NCBI RefSeq assembly: GCF_000208745.1
Contig: NC_030854.1
Span: forward strand, 31,702,940 to 31,766,939
Direction of reading: 5' to 3'
Source of the DNA: Theobroma cacao
Lineage: Eukaryota > Streptophyta > Magnoliopsida > Malvales > Malvaceae
Length of the DNA stretch: 64,000 nt
Below the pieces are notes generated by a model. That model was not told the origin of the DNA. It did not search any database and saw only the letters and a list, made by a program, of their open reading frames with translations. Position numbers and translations under genes: made by a program. Of the stretch, positions 30,353 through 42,250 are shown piece after piece (within the stretch, counting starts at the first letter, position 1; each line of letters opens with the position of its first letter).

Positions 30353-31574
30353 CAAGGGCAGAGCTATAACATTTTCAAAATGGGGCCAAACAGAAAGAGA
30401 CATTAAATAGTTAAAGAAAATTTTATATATAATTCAATTATCGCTCATCTAAAAGATTAAATAAAATTCAAAAGACATTGAACATACAAAAAAATACACA
30501 TTAACAGTAATGATTGTGTTATTTATATATATGACTGAATGAACTATAAAAAGAGTTTCTCTCACTCTTTGCGTGTAAGAGCGGAAGAGAAAATAATTTT
30601 TCAAACTCAAATGAATTGCCTCTTCACTTTGCATGTCCTAGCTCTTCTCTTATTTTCTATTTACCTCTTAAATTGCTAATTAACATATTGGGTTACTAGA
30701 TTGAATTATTGAGATATAATATATTATGATAGGCTATTATGTTGCACTGTTAAGATATAATATGTTATGATAGACTTAGATTTATATTAAAACTTAATGG
30801 GTTTGGATTAGTGGACTCACTTTTTTTTTTTTGTAAATTTGATAGGCTTAACATATTAGTTTAGAATTTATTTATTGGGCTAAACTAGCAATATGCTAAC
30901 TATAATGACTATAATTTTATCAAACAGTTTGAAGATTAAAACTAATTATTAAATAAAAAATTATTTTGAGAACCATTAAAAATAAATATAATAAATAAAA
31001 TTGTATTGAAAGAAATACAATCATTTCATTCTATCGATTTATATGTATATCATTGTTACTTAAAGTTTGCAACATACATGCTAGAATGCATTGGTTATTC
31101 TAAATAAAAAATGATATATTGATGAAATTCTAAGTAACAGTGCAACACTGCAACTTATACTTGATAAATACATAATAATTGATTTATTTTTAAAGATTAA
31201 AATCATAGAAAATAAAATTCATATAACAAAAAAAAGAAGAACATGACAAGTACAAGATAGAATCCACATATGACATAATTAAAAAAAAAGAATATGATTG
31301 ATGGTTCGTAGAAATTTATGAAAGAAAATTTATAGAGCTTTAGAATATATGAGTAAATACAATAGAAATAAATAAATAAATAATAACAATATAAATTGAA
31401 AAAAAAAAGAAAACTTTAAATGAAATTATTTTGTTATTCTTTATTTATATTAATCATTAAATAAAAAATTATTTTGGAGGGCCATTAAAAAAATTTATAA
31501 AAAAATTTAAAAAATTTATATAGTATGTAAAAAAAATTTAAAATTTTGGGAGCCATAAGAGGGCTCAGCCCCTG
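30353..31574. mobile_element. hAT-like non-autonomous element nested in Copia LTR
   Basis: The left end CAAGGGCAGAGCTATAA and the right end, read inward as CAGGGGCTGAGCCCTCT, are imperfect terminal inverted repeats of the hAT CAGGGGC(G/T)GAGCC type. The flanking octamers GTATACAA (30345-30352) and ATATACAA (31575-31582) match 7/8, the TSD length of hAT elements. The intact LTR at 28070-28429 shows the uninterrupted target. The interior is AT-rich with no transposase. Confidence 0.75.
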
Positions 31575-31808
31575 ATATACAATAAGAATCCTTGTCAAAT
31601 AAGATATAGAATTTTAATCAACCTAAAACTCAATAGAGAAAATATCATTTAGATAAAGTTTCTTTCTTTTTGAAAAAATTAAATATAATTATATAAATTT
31701 ATTAAAAATTTTAAATTATAGTTATAACCATAAAATTATAAATTTAAATGTATAAACTTTAAGAAAAATGTAATTAATTTTGATCATAGAAAAAAATTAG
31801 TCATCCTA

Positions 31809-34790
31809 TGTCAAACCCTGTTCTATAAAATAATTACGACGTCATTTACATGCTCAATAGAATGTTTGCATATTTAAGACATTGGAGAAATCGTTAAAAG
31901 ACGATATTGCCCCTAATGGTACCATTAAGTCGATTAAGCCTCGAACTAGTTCAAATAGGAATTTTAAAGTGAAATTAAGAGTTTCACAGTTCAGAGATGA
32001 CTCAAAATGGTAATTCGGAGTTCGAGAATCAATTTGGAGTCAAACCGAAATTTTCATTATCTAGGGGTAAAATGGTCATTTGCCACCTAGAGACAAAATG
32101 AAAATTTTTAGAAAAACTTTTTTTGGCCCCATTTGACTTATTGGAGTATGATTTGAGTATTGGAATATGATTTGAGGTTTAGAAAGTGAAAAATTTTAAT
32201 TTCGGTATAATTTGGAGTATAGGAGTGAAATTGTAATTTTGTCACTCCCGGGGCAAAACGGTAATTCTGCACCTCCAGAGTATTTTTTCAGCACAAGGTC
32301 TTCACCTATCATCACTTTTGACCCTTGAATAATGTGTGGTGGAGATTTAAAGCTTAAAAGATAAGAATTTAAAAAAATGGACCAATCATGGAATGCCATG
32401 TGGCAAGTTTAAATTGTTATATTATTTAACTATAAAAATCAGCCCACACCACCATTTCTCTCTCATAAGGGTTGGCTTTGGCAAGAAAACAAAGGGAAAA
32501 AAAAGAACAAACCCTAGGTGGAAAGAAATTCAAGAGAAAAGTGTGGATTTTCAAGAAAATCAAGTGGAAAAAGGTACAATTTCTTGATTTTAGTTTATGA
32601 ACTATTTTTCCTATGCATTTTCCCTTAATTTCCATGGTTGAAAAGCATGCTTTCATGGTGAATTCATGGCTGGTCAAAATGGGTATGGAGAGAGAATGAT
32701 CTTGGATTGGTTTGATTTTTAGGTATGTTAGTGTTTTTAGGTGATTAATGATGTGTAGCATGAAAACAAGTGAAGAAAACCACCAAAGGTTTGGTGCCCA
32801 TCAATAGCCGAATTCTCTAAGTGAATAATGAGGAAGAATGGGATGTTATTCTAGGTGATTTGATTAAGAAATAATAGTTTTTGGTGTAGGAATTAATGAA
32901 TTATGGAGAGAAAATTAAGTAGGAAAAATCACGGAGTTAGTGTACCATTGTTGGCCGAAAGTTCCAAGAAGAAAAGTGAAGATAAATTTTACCTAATTGT
33001 ATGTTAATTAGTTGTGCTTGGTGAATTGAGGGATTGGAAAAGAAATGGAGCAAGTTGGAGTGAAATTGGACGCATTGGCCAAATTATCGGATGAAAAATC
33101 GACTTAGGCCAATACCGGGTCTAGATGGCTACCTATGCATTTTTCATTTCATATCATGCATATATATATATCGAGCCTGAAATAGCTTATGACTGTTAGA
33201 CACAATTTAGTTGGAATATGTGTCATGGATTATGGCTAGGTGGTGAGCCATTAGATACGGGTAAAGGACTATACTCGCAGACTGAAAATAAGAGTATTTC
33301 TACTCCTAATACTGTGAGTGGACAATTTATCGTCTTCAATATCTAGAGTAATTATACTTGTTTGATGCTTTTATTGAATGGTGAGTTTAAATTATAAAAT
33401 ATTATGTTTTCCAATTAAAATATTTTTTAACAAAAATGAGATTTATACTGATTTTGAAATCAAATATTGTTTTGAGAAAATTGAGTATATGGAGACTATA
33501 TTGAATTTATGATTTTATATGTTATTGAAATTGTGGCTTATGACACTATGGTAGCATGATGGCTAAATTTTTAGGGTTGGCATGAAATATATGAACAGTT
33601 TTGGATTGGTCTTGGTAGATTGGATTAAATTTTATTCGCCATATTATGCTACTGAAAATTTTATGGGTCTGGTGGCATATTAAACGATCACTGCAGTGGT
33701 AGGGGTTTCCGTAGACTGCCTATGAGAAGGGCACGGTAACCCAATTATATACTTACCTCCGGGGCGAGATGTTGGATAAAGTATCTCCTGAGGTAAGATT
33801 TGAGTGCACCTCACATTCGGACCACCACATGAAAGTGAGACTCAACCAACGCTAAGGAACGGTTGTATGTTAGATGTGAAAACATGTTTATGGGTATGGG
33901 ACATTTAACAGCCTTGGCGGTCTCAATGGGATACCTTGACAAAGGTACCTGTGAGAATGATTCTGGCAGGGACCAAGTTTAAGAAATTCATAAGCCGAGA
34001 AATTTTGATGAAAAGAAATTGTTTGGTATAGATTGAAACGAATTTTGCGTTACGAATATTATTGAGATATAACGTTTTTATATTATCTCCGTCTATTTGG
34101 CTTTAGATGCTTTTGATGGTAATTGTTTACTCACTGGGATTATGTAATCTCACCCCTCTTCCTATCTATTTTTCAGGCTCAGGACAGTTTGTTGATAGTT
34201 GATTAAGACGAGAATTAATCTCGGATCCTAGAAAGTAAGGGTTCGTAGCCCAACACCTTCTTGGTCAGTTAGGGGCCCACGTATCACTGTAAATGAAATT
34301 TCATACTTTAATTATCTTTATTACTATATGAATAAATTTATTTTACTCTTACGCTACAAAATTTATTTTAGGAAGACTTTGAAAATATTGTGTTTTAAAA
34401 AAATAAAATATTTTATTTAATATTTTTATTATATTCAAATAGCTATAATTTTACTTTAAACGAATGTTTTAGACTTCAAAATTTAATTTAAATCATGAAA
34501 TATGTGTTTCCACTTACATATTACATTTTTTACGAATTTCAAAATTTTTGAAAAAAAAATAAAAATGACTAAACTACCCTTGTAAGGTAGAAATAAATTT
34601 TCATTGTTTTTGGATGAGAAAATGGTCCAAATCGTTTGAAAACACGATTTTAGTTACTGTCGATCACAAGGGAGGTAAGAAAACTGATACGAAAGCCTTG
34701 CGAGGTTTCGGTCAGCATTCGGGGTAAAAAATGTCTGACGAGACTTCGCGACGGTTGTCACAGGCTCGATGGGAGTTCCAGGTCGTGACA
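31809..34790 (+). mobile_element. Complete 2.98-kb solo LTR, TSD TCCTA
   Basis: Starts TGTCAAACCC and ends GGTCGTGACA, with identical flanks TCCTA (31804-31808, 34791-34795). It is the inverted counterpart of 24315-27271. A TATA-like box TATAAAAA at 32431-32438 followed by a CT-rich leader suggests that this orientation is the transcribed one, which is why this copy is put on + and 264-3053 and 24315-27271 on -. No internal genes are present; 31636-31808 before it is AT-rich spacer. Confidence 0.88.
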
Positions 34791-36960
34791 TCCTATCACA
34801 TTCTTAATCTTACACACACCAAACATAGTATAATATAAAAATTATCATATTTTACTCTTAATCCTTGAACACAAATACAAAATAAGATGATATTATCCAA
34901 TAGCATTCACTTATCTTGTTTATAATCGTACAACTTACGCACCAAACACACCCTGTAAATATTATATAAAATTCAATCTTCTAACTACCAAATTTTGGTG
35001 GTCAAAATGCAAAATAAAAGTAAAATAACTTGAATATATAATTTGTATAATTTGGTTTTAAATCTTTACTTTTATTTTTATAATAATTTTCAAGGAACAA
35101 AACTAGAAAGTGAGAAACCAAACGAAAAAATATCCAATATCGGACAAGACTTTTGCCTTTTTTTTTTTTCTCGATAGTTCAATTATTTCAGACCACATGA
35201 CTTGCTCTCTTTGACTTTCTGGGTCTGAACAAGGCTGGACCAGCTGTTATTCCAATCCTCCTGACTCTTTCTTCAACTTGAAAGTGTGTTGACGTCCAAA
35301 AATTTTTTGCCGGTCATTCCTGGGAGTCAATTGATGCGAAAAAGGTCAATTCCAGCCAATGCATTTTCAATCCAAATATATTTGCGAGTCAATCACTCCA
35401 AAGACCTTTCGCAATTCAAGCCAATTCTTACGACGGAAGAAGAAAAATTCATTTTCCGTCATGTCTGCCTTTTTCAATTCATACGATGGTGACTCTTGAC
35501 CCGTTTCCAGTTATATCAATTATGCTTTTTTAATATATCTTTTTTCTTTTTTTCCTTTTCTTCTTTTTATCATTATTTAACTTAAATTGATAATATTTTA
35601 TTTGATATTTGAAAAATTAAATCAATGAAAATTTCAATTTTCATTGACTTTAAATTTTTTAGTAATTTATCAAAGATTCTTTTATATTGCGACCATTTAC
35701 TTAAAAAGTACATTTCGCAACCAAAGTAAAAAATTTTGAAAGGATTAAAATGTTCAAATTTTAAATTTATAAATAAAAAATGCATGCATAACCTTATTTT
35801 TATATGAGACAATTACATTTAAATCTATGGTCTTATTTGTCACTTTTAATCAGATATTATTATTAATCCATACAATAGTATGATGAAGGCTTTACATGTT
35901 CCCTTTTATCCTTAAAACTTATATCAAAAAAAGGCAAGTGTCATTATTTGATTAGCTAGCTTGAAATTTTTTCACCCTTTTTCTTTGTCCTCCTTCATTT
36001 TCCCCCCACCATCGGCCAATAAGATGATATTATCTAATACCGTTCACTTATCTTATTCATCGTCTTATAACATACACACTAAACAAATCCTATATATATT
36101 AGATAAAATTCAATTTTATAACTACAAAAATTTTGGTGTTAAAAATGCAAAATAAAGGTAAAATAACTTGAATGTATAATTAGTATGATTTTGTTTTAAA
36201 CTCTTTATTTTTATTTTATAACAATTTTTAAGGACAACTCGAAAGTAAGAAATCAAAGAAAAAAATCCAATCTCAGACAAGATTTTTGTCTTTTTTTTCT
36301 CAATAGTCCAATCTCAGACCAAGACTTTAATTTGCTCTCTCTCATTTTCTTGGCCTGAACATGACTGGACACACTGTAATTAGTCCAATCTCCTGACCTG
36401 TTCTTCAATTTATGGTAAAAGGTCAATTCAAGCAAATGAATTTCTACTCCAAATACATTTGCGGGTCAATCACTCCATAGACCACACCAATTCATACGTA
36501 AGAAGAACCGAAGAAAAAAATTCTAGAAAAATGCATATTTGGTCATGCCTACTTTTTTCCAATTCATAATAGTGCCACTCTTTATCTTTTTCCAATTATG
36601 CCAAACTATACTTTGTTTTCTTTTGTCTTTTCTTCTTCTCATCATTGTTTAACTTAAATTGATAATATTTTATTTTGATGTCTCAATTTCGATCCCTAGC
36701 TAAAATTATTTTTTGCCTCTCCGTTGGTATATATTAATTAAATTCATGCTTGTCATCATTATAATTTTTATTATAGTGATTTATTTATTTTCTATTTTCC
36801 TTTCTTTTATTATTGATTATTAAGTTCATAATTTTTTATTGATTTAAATTAATTCAATAATAAAATATTTTTACCCAAACAATTATATTCTTCTCTCCGT
36901 TTTATTATTGTCTACATAAATTTATAATCATTAATTTAAATTAATTCAATAATAAAAATA
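34791..36960. repeat. Duplicated flank modules in tandem
   Basis: A block starting near AAATAAGATGATATTATC occurs at about 34890-35580 and again at 36025-36670. Each holds the ~350-bp GACAAGATTTTTG module also found at 3145 and 3905. Between them, 35600-36010 matches 27272-27800. No coding sequence is supported, and the frames differ between copies. Confidence 0.65.
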
Positions 36961-38632
36961 TTTTTTATTTAAGAAGAAGAAAACTAATGGCACATATGAT
37001 ATACATCCAAAATCAACCCAATTAAAATAACTCAACTCTTTTGAATTTTCTTTACCCCAACCAAAAAGCCTCAAACACATCAAATTCAAATTTAAGAAAA
37101 GTCCAAAAACCCACCCAAACAAAAACCCAGATCCAAAAACCAAACCAACCCAATTTCCTTCCACCACCCATCGAACAAACTGTTGCAAGTCAACGCAAAA
37201 TCCCTTCAAGTGTCAGTCCCTGAATCCGCTTCCACTACTTCAACAAATTTTCCGGCACTAAATATAAAACTTCTTGAGCTGCTTCTCAGCTATCCACTAA
37301 TCTTTTCACGATCTCGAACAGAAATTTGGCTAATCAATGAATGATTTTTGACCCAACCCAAGTTCAACTATTTAAAAATTAAAACAAATGAGAATCACCA
37401 TTATCTTGTCGAGATTTAGGATAGGTCTTTATTTAGAATGTGTAGTTATCAGAGTTTTAATACTTTTTTTTTTAAGATGTAAATTAAATTAAATTAAAAT
37501 AAAATTTTAATTTAAATATTATTCATCTAAATTAAATTTTTTAATATTATTTTTATTTTGTAATTTTATTTAGATAAAGAGCTATTAGCTTGCAAATCCT
37601 CCCTCAATTCATTTATAAAAAAAAACGAGTCTTACTTTCTTAATATTTTTCTTTCATAATTATTTTTTAAAATTATATTTCACAACATATATAACATGAT
37701 TTTCCCTTAAATTTCTCTTAATCTTAATCATTGGGTTATCAACATTGAGGTTATCAAGTTTTTTTGCAATCCTGAGATTTCTCTTCCGTGACACATCCTA
37801 TCTATACCTCACAAACCTAAAATTTCTCACCCTTATGGATCTCTTCTTAAAGATAAATGCATCCAAAACCCTCTCATATTTCCCACAAATTGTTTGTAGC
37901 CACCTCCAATCACTCACAAAGATAGCCACCAAGTTGGTCCAATTCTTCCGTGACACATGCTGTCTATATTTTTTATTGATTCTAATAATCTACCTATATA
38001 AGCCATTTATAAAATATAAGCATAAAGTTAATTGAATAAGTAAACTTGAGACGAAATACCAACTTAAGAGTCAGGTTGGCAAACTTATGGTTTTGAAGTT
38101 CTCGACCTCGAAGGAGACGAGTGTTTGCATAGAAGTTTTAATGACTAGGCATTCACCAAGATCAAGATTGAGAGCTTGATCTCTATAGTTATATTGTGTA
38201 AAGTGATAAAATTGTTATATGAGATTGCATGATTTAAAAAAAAATTAAGGACAAAGGTATAAGAAAGGATGGATAAGAAAACAAGATCAGATAAGCAAAT
38301 ATTTGTTGATGTTTTATGCTCAACAGTTGTTGATGACATAAATTAGGAGTTCTTAAATTTTAATTTATTTAAAATATTAAAATTGTGAAAAAAAATTATA
38401 AGTTTAGTTGTAAGATCCTAAAATAGAATAAGAAACCAAATTAACCAAACTAAATTATTATATTTTAGTTTGATTTAACTTGATTTTCAAAATAATATGA
38501 TTTGGTTTGATTTTTTAAAAAAAGATAGAAACCAAAATTTACGATTTGATTTAGATTATCGTTTTTATTTGGCTTGTCAATTTGGGAAGGTAATATATAA
38601 GACTAGGTTTTCAAAGGCATGGTAATAGGTAA
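36961..38632. other. Intergenic region, partly duplicated
   Basis: 37985-38632 matches 6955-7560 downstream of TNL-A. 36990-37330 is C/A-rich on the plus strand with short frames (Pro/Asn/Gln-rich) of unknown origin. 37780-37975 contains a repeated string CTTCCGTGACACAT (two copies ~165 bp apart) inside a 96-codon frame; no product is recognised. Confidence 0.4.
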
Positions 38633-41343
38633 TGTCACTACATGCGAGTTTAGGAACCCGTCCACCTCGATGAGAATAAAATATTAAGGAGTTGTCATTA
38701 ATCTTTTTTGTCTAAGTATGATTGGCTATCTATGAAATATATTCTATTCGATGAGGTTTTAAATTGATTTTAGGTTCATCTAAATAACAAAACCTAGTCT
38801 ACGAATTTTGGAGTTGAGCTTAGAAGTACGGTTATGTAAAGAAAGATTAGCAACACCATGACGCCTGTTTAACGAACAGTTCTAAATAATCATTTGTTAT
38901 CTTATTTTAACTTTATTTTTAGTTTTATTCTTATGTATTTTTCCTTAATCATTATTCTTTTCATTTTGAATCCTATTTTAATTTTTGACTAAGAATGATA
39001 ATCTTTATATTGAAGATATTTCCCCAATTCTTCCATCTTTTTAGCCAGATACGGAAATATCTTTTCACTTAGAGAATTTATCAGAGAAATTTATCTTTTC
39101 AAATTTTTCAAAAAAATCTTATTATTGGGATCATCATTGGAACTTTATTTTGAAGATAAAATATGCATGATAATTAAGAAATGCAAAGATGATGAATGTT
39201 ACAGAATTCAATTTATTAAATACGAATTATAATCGTTTATTAAAAGCATTCCTCAGATTCTTCCATCTTTTTGGTAAAATCCAAGATTGCTCTCTCACCT
39301 AGAGAATTTCTTGAGAAACTTATCTTTTTAAATTTCACAAAGAAATCTTATCGTCAAGACCATTGTTTGTATGTAGGCGTGTTAATGGAATGCAAATTCA
39401 TAGTTAATTATCACAATTGACAACCTTTTATCGAGGCCATTTCCTTGATACTCCCATCATTTTAGTAAAATTCAAGAATGTCACATCACCTAGAGAATTC
39501 CCCAAGGAAACTTATCCTTACAAGTCTCTTGGAAAAATCACATTATCAAGATTAGCAATTGTGCATAGAATAGGTGTTGCGTGTCATGATGCATATTACA
39601 ATCTATTAAATATGAATCAAAGTTTTGTATTGGAAATGTGTCTCGGATCCTCCCGTCATTCTGGATAATCTGAGAACAAATTCTCACCTGGAGAATTTTT
39701 CGGGAAAATTTATCCTTACAAACTTCCTAAAAAGATCTCATCATCGAAACCTTAATTCGCATGCAAGATATAAAACCGAAATGTATGGAATGACAATTAA
39801 AAAATGTAATGATAATGGGCAATGATCTCGATATTATTTTACTTAGCCATTGTGCTAAATTAAATTTTCTTGCTATGATTTTTAATTTTGTTACCCATAA
39901 TTAGATACTAAAATTAAATTTTGATTTCTATTTTCTATATTTATTATTTTTATAAACTTTAATTGGAATGAGTTATTTGAATTGGGTGATATTAGGACAT
40001 ACATTTAAAACCTTCCCATCTTTCAGGTAGGATTTTAATTTAATCCTTCATCTAGGAAAAATAGTTCGAGATTGAAACCTTTTACGTCCCTTGCCAAAAT
40101 TCCATCTTCCGCCCAATTCTAATAGTATACCATTACATTTTTATCTTTCCTCTTTTTAAAGCATAAATATTCTATTTTTTCTAAAGAGTATTATATTTTT
40201 CTATTTTTGAGCTAATAATATTGCATTTTCTATTATATAGTTTACAGTATTATTCGCCATTGTTCATTATTACTAAATGTTTCTTTTCTATACTAATATC
40301 TACTTTATTTCTCATGGTCTATATAGACACATATTATTTCATATAACCGACTATCCTATTTGATCATTATATATAGGTATTTTTTTTAAAACAAAACGTT
40401 ATTGCATTCACACATTAAATGAAAAATACCAATTGAAAATAATAAACACATCTAATAAGCCGAAACCCCGCCCAACAGAAAAAACCAAACCAAATTTAAC
40501 AGAGAAATCCATTACCTAGCTGGGATTTTGTCTAAACCAAGATTCAGCAAGACCTTTAAGTGGGCCAATGGATTAACCCGACTCCAAGGGATAGCAATGG
40601 GCTTGCTGCAAAGTGGGTTTCAGCTGACCCGCTCCAAAATCTCCAACCCTCTTCTCCTGCAACACCGTCCGATGGTTTTTTAGCTTGCTTCAAAGTGATG
40701 TCGTTTCAAGCACTTTCCTCCACTAAACCCTAACTATAAAATGGTTATTTTCCTTCCTTTTCAAACGGCATGCCCTCTCTCTGCTCTCCTTTCTTGAACA
40801 ACTCCTCTCTTTTTCGCTTTTTGTTTTCCCTTTTTTTGGTTTCCTATTTTTTTTTAAAATCGTTCGAGGTATTTCCATTTTTTCTACTGTTTTCTATTTA
40901 TACGTGCGGCACCCTCTATTACTGTCCATTGGATGTTGTTTTCCTGTCCTCTGCCAAGGCGTGTGATTGCCCCTGGCAGAGGCAATTTGTTTGCTCTTGT
41001 ACGGTTGTTTTGGGCCTACTGGCCTTGTGTCTTTTTATTTTTCCTTACTTCCAAAACATTCCTACGTCAAACTTGTTTTGATCTTAAATTCATGTTTTAA
41101 TTCCGTTTTTCTTAATTAAACATGATTGGGCATATTTTAATTAACGGGCTCTACATTAAACCCGATTTTTAAGCTTCAATGGCCATTTAGTATAAATCCA
41201 TATGCCTAGTCACATATGGCTCAGATGAGATCCAAATAAGATTTGGGACTTTTGAAAGGATTAGGATAAAAAATAAATTAAAATGAATAAAAAAGGAAAA
41301 TGATAAAAATAAAATAAAAAATGAAATCGATATATTAAAAAAA
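38633..41343 (-). mobile_element. Solo LTR of Tat/Ogre type
   Basis: The reverse complement follows the 5' LTR of the element at 48526: a GTGCTAATCTTT-like block and TAACCGTACT near its 3' end, internal repeats of the CCTAGGTGAGAA type (four degenerate ~200-bp units at 39030-39830), and the TAGGGTTTAG/AACGACATCA segment near 40700. A GGTAA direct repeat flanks it (38628-38632, 41344-41348) and fits an interruption of the TNL-A/TNL-B flank alignment. The high-coordinate boundary lacks a clean TG/CA end, so it is tentative. Confidence 0.6.
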
Positions 41344-41480
41344 GGTAATATGAAATTTGAAAAACAAGAAAACTTTGCTATAAATGACAATTCTTGCATT
41401 GATACGAGGGCATGAATGTTTTAGTTACAGTAAGAGGTACAGGAATTGTCCTGTTTGCTCCAACAAGATCTTACATGTAA
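41344..41480. other. TNL-B 3' flank
   Basis: Matches 7600-7786 below TNL-A (TGACAATTCTTGCATT and the following GTAAGAGGTA-like segment). Likely 3' UTR and downstream sequence. Confidence 0.5.
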
Positions 41481-42035
41481 TTATTCTAATTTATCTAAAT
41501 TCTGAATCCTGTAAAAAGTCCTTTGAGACTTGAACAAGTGGTGTACAAAAAGTGGGAAAAGCCAATAAGAATTTAAAGTTTTACTTTGCAAATGTTGATG
41601 ACCAAAGTTGCATTTACGTAGAAGGTCATTATCCGGTTCATATATGAAATCAATGACACATCCCTTTACACATAAATCAGAAAATACTGTATAGCTCACT
41701 TGATCACCATCTTCCAATTCACCCATAAATCTCCAAGAACTTAACCAAAAAATATTATTCTTGACTTGAGGAATTCCGGTGAAACGTTTATAATAGATCC
41801 ACTTATTATCTTTGGTCTTGTTGACAATCTCAATACGAGATAAAAAATCAAATATTTTATCGTCTTCAGCAACAAGAAAGGCCACCAAGTTTAGATAGCC
41901 AATATGTTGAGCGGGCCTTTGAGCCACTACAAATGAAACCTTGGTCCCGATAGCATAATGAGCATGATGCCCGTAACTACTCTCCAAAAGTTCGGATGTA
42001 TCAAATATGCTAATTATCCCATAACCATATAACAC
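41481..42035 (-). CDS. TNL-B exon 7: second C-JID and C terminus
   Basis: 555 nt as in TNL-A; encodes VLYGYGIISIF, GTKVSFVVA, YLNLVAFLVAEDD, KWIYYKRFTGIP, SSWRFMGELEDGDQV and ends DKLE. Open throughout. Confidence 0.75.
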   Translation of the reverse strand: MLYGYGIISIFDTSELLESSYGHHAHYAIGTKVSFVVAQRPAQHIGYLNLVAFLVAEDDKIFDFLSRIEIVNKTKDNKWIYYKRFTGIPQVKNNIFWLSSWRFMGELEDGDQVSYTVFSDLCVKGCVIDFIYEPDNDLLRKCNFGHQHLQSKTLNSYWLFPLFVHHLFKSQRTFYRIQNLDKLE

Positions 42036-42122
42036 CTGTAACAATATTGAATTAATTATAAATTATAAAAAGAAAAAAAAAGAATAATAAACCGAAAACG
42101 TTAGAAAGGAGATCAAGGAAAC

Positions 42123-42250
42123 CTTAGGGGAAGCAATCATTTTTGATTCCTCTAAATCATTGTCAATTTGCATTTTGATGTTTCCACTGGAGCCCAATTT
42201 GAGTAACTCTTCATCTTTAAACTCAATCTCCCTCCAAATATCTTCATTTT
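42123..42250 (-). CDS. TNL-B exon 6: inter-C-JID linker
   Basis: 128 nt, GT-AG bounded, open and in phase; encodes WREIEFKDEELLKLGSS and ends KMIASPK. Equivalent to 8428-8555. Confidence 0.72.

Larger units (their letters stand above)
28070..31635 (-). mobile_element. Degenerate Ty1/Copia element, minus strand
   Basis: Two ~360-bp LTRs (28070-28429 and 29942-31635, the latter split by a hAT-like insertion) enclose a 1.5-kb interior. Reading on the minus strand, the 5' LTR is followed by a primer site TTGTATTAGAGCT (Met-tRNA type is usual for Copia; here TTGGTATCAGAGC has decayed), then gag and protease remnants and a polypurine tract AAAGGTGGAGATT next to the 3' LTR at 28430. Flanks GAGAG/GAGAA (28065-28069, 31636-31640) are a 4/5 target duplication. 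Integrase and RT are absent. Confidence 0.78.

Noticed and set aside
24315..34790. The two inverted 3-kb repeats as ends of one giant DNA transposon
   Set aside because: Each repeat has its own perfect 5-bp target duplication (AATTA and TCCTA) and TG...CA ends, so they are independent LTR insertions.
36946..37223. Opposed frames of 60-87 codons near 37000-37220
   Set aside because: They arise from C/A-rich sequence open on both strands, with no recognised domain and no support from the paralogous region.
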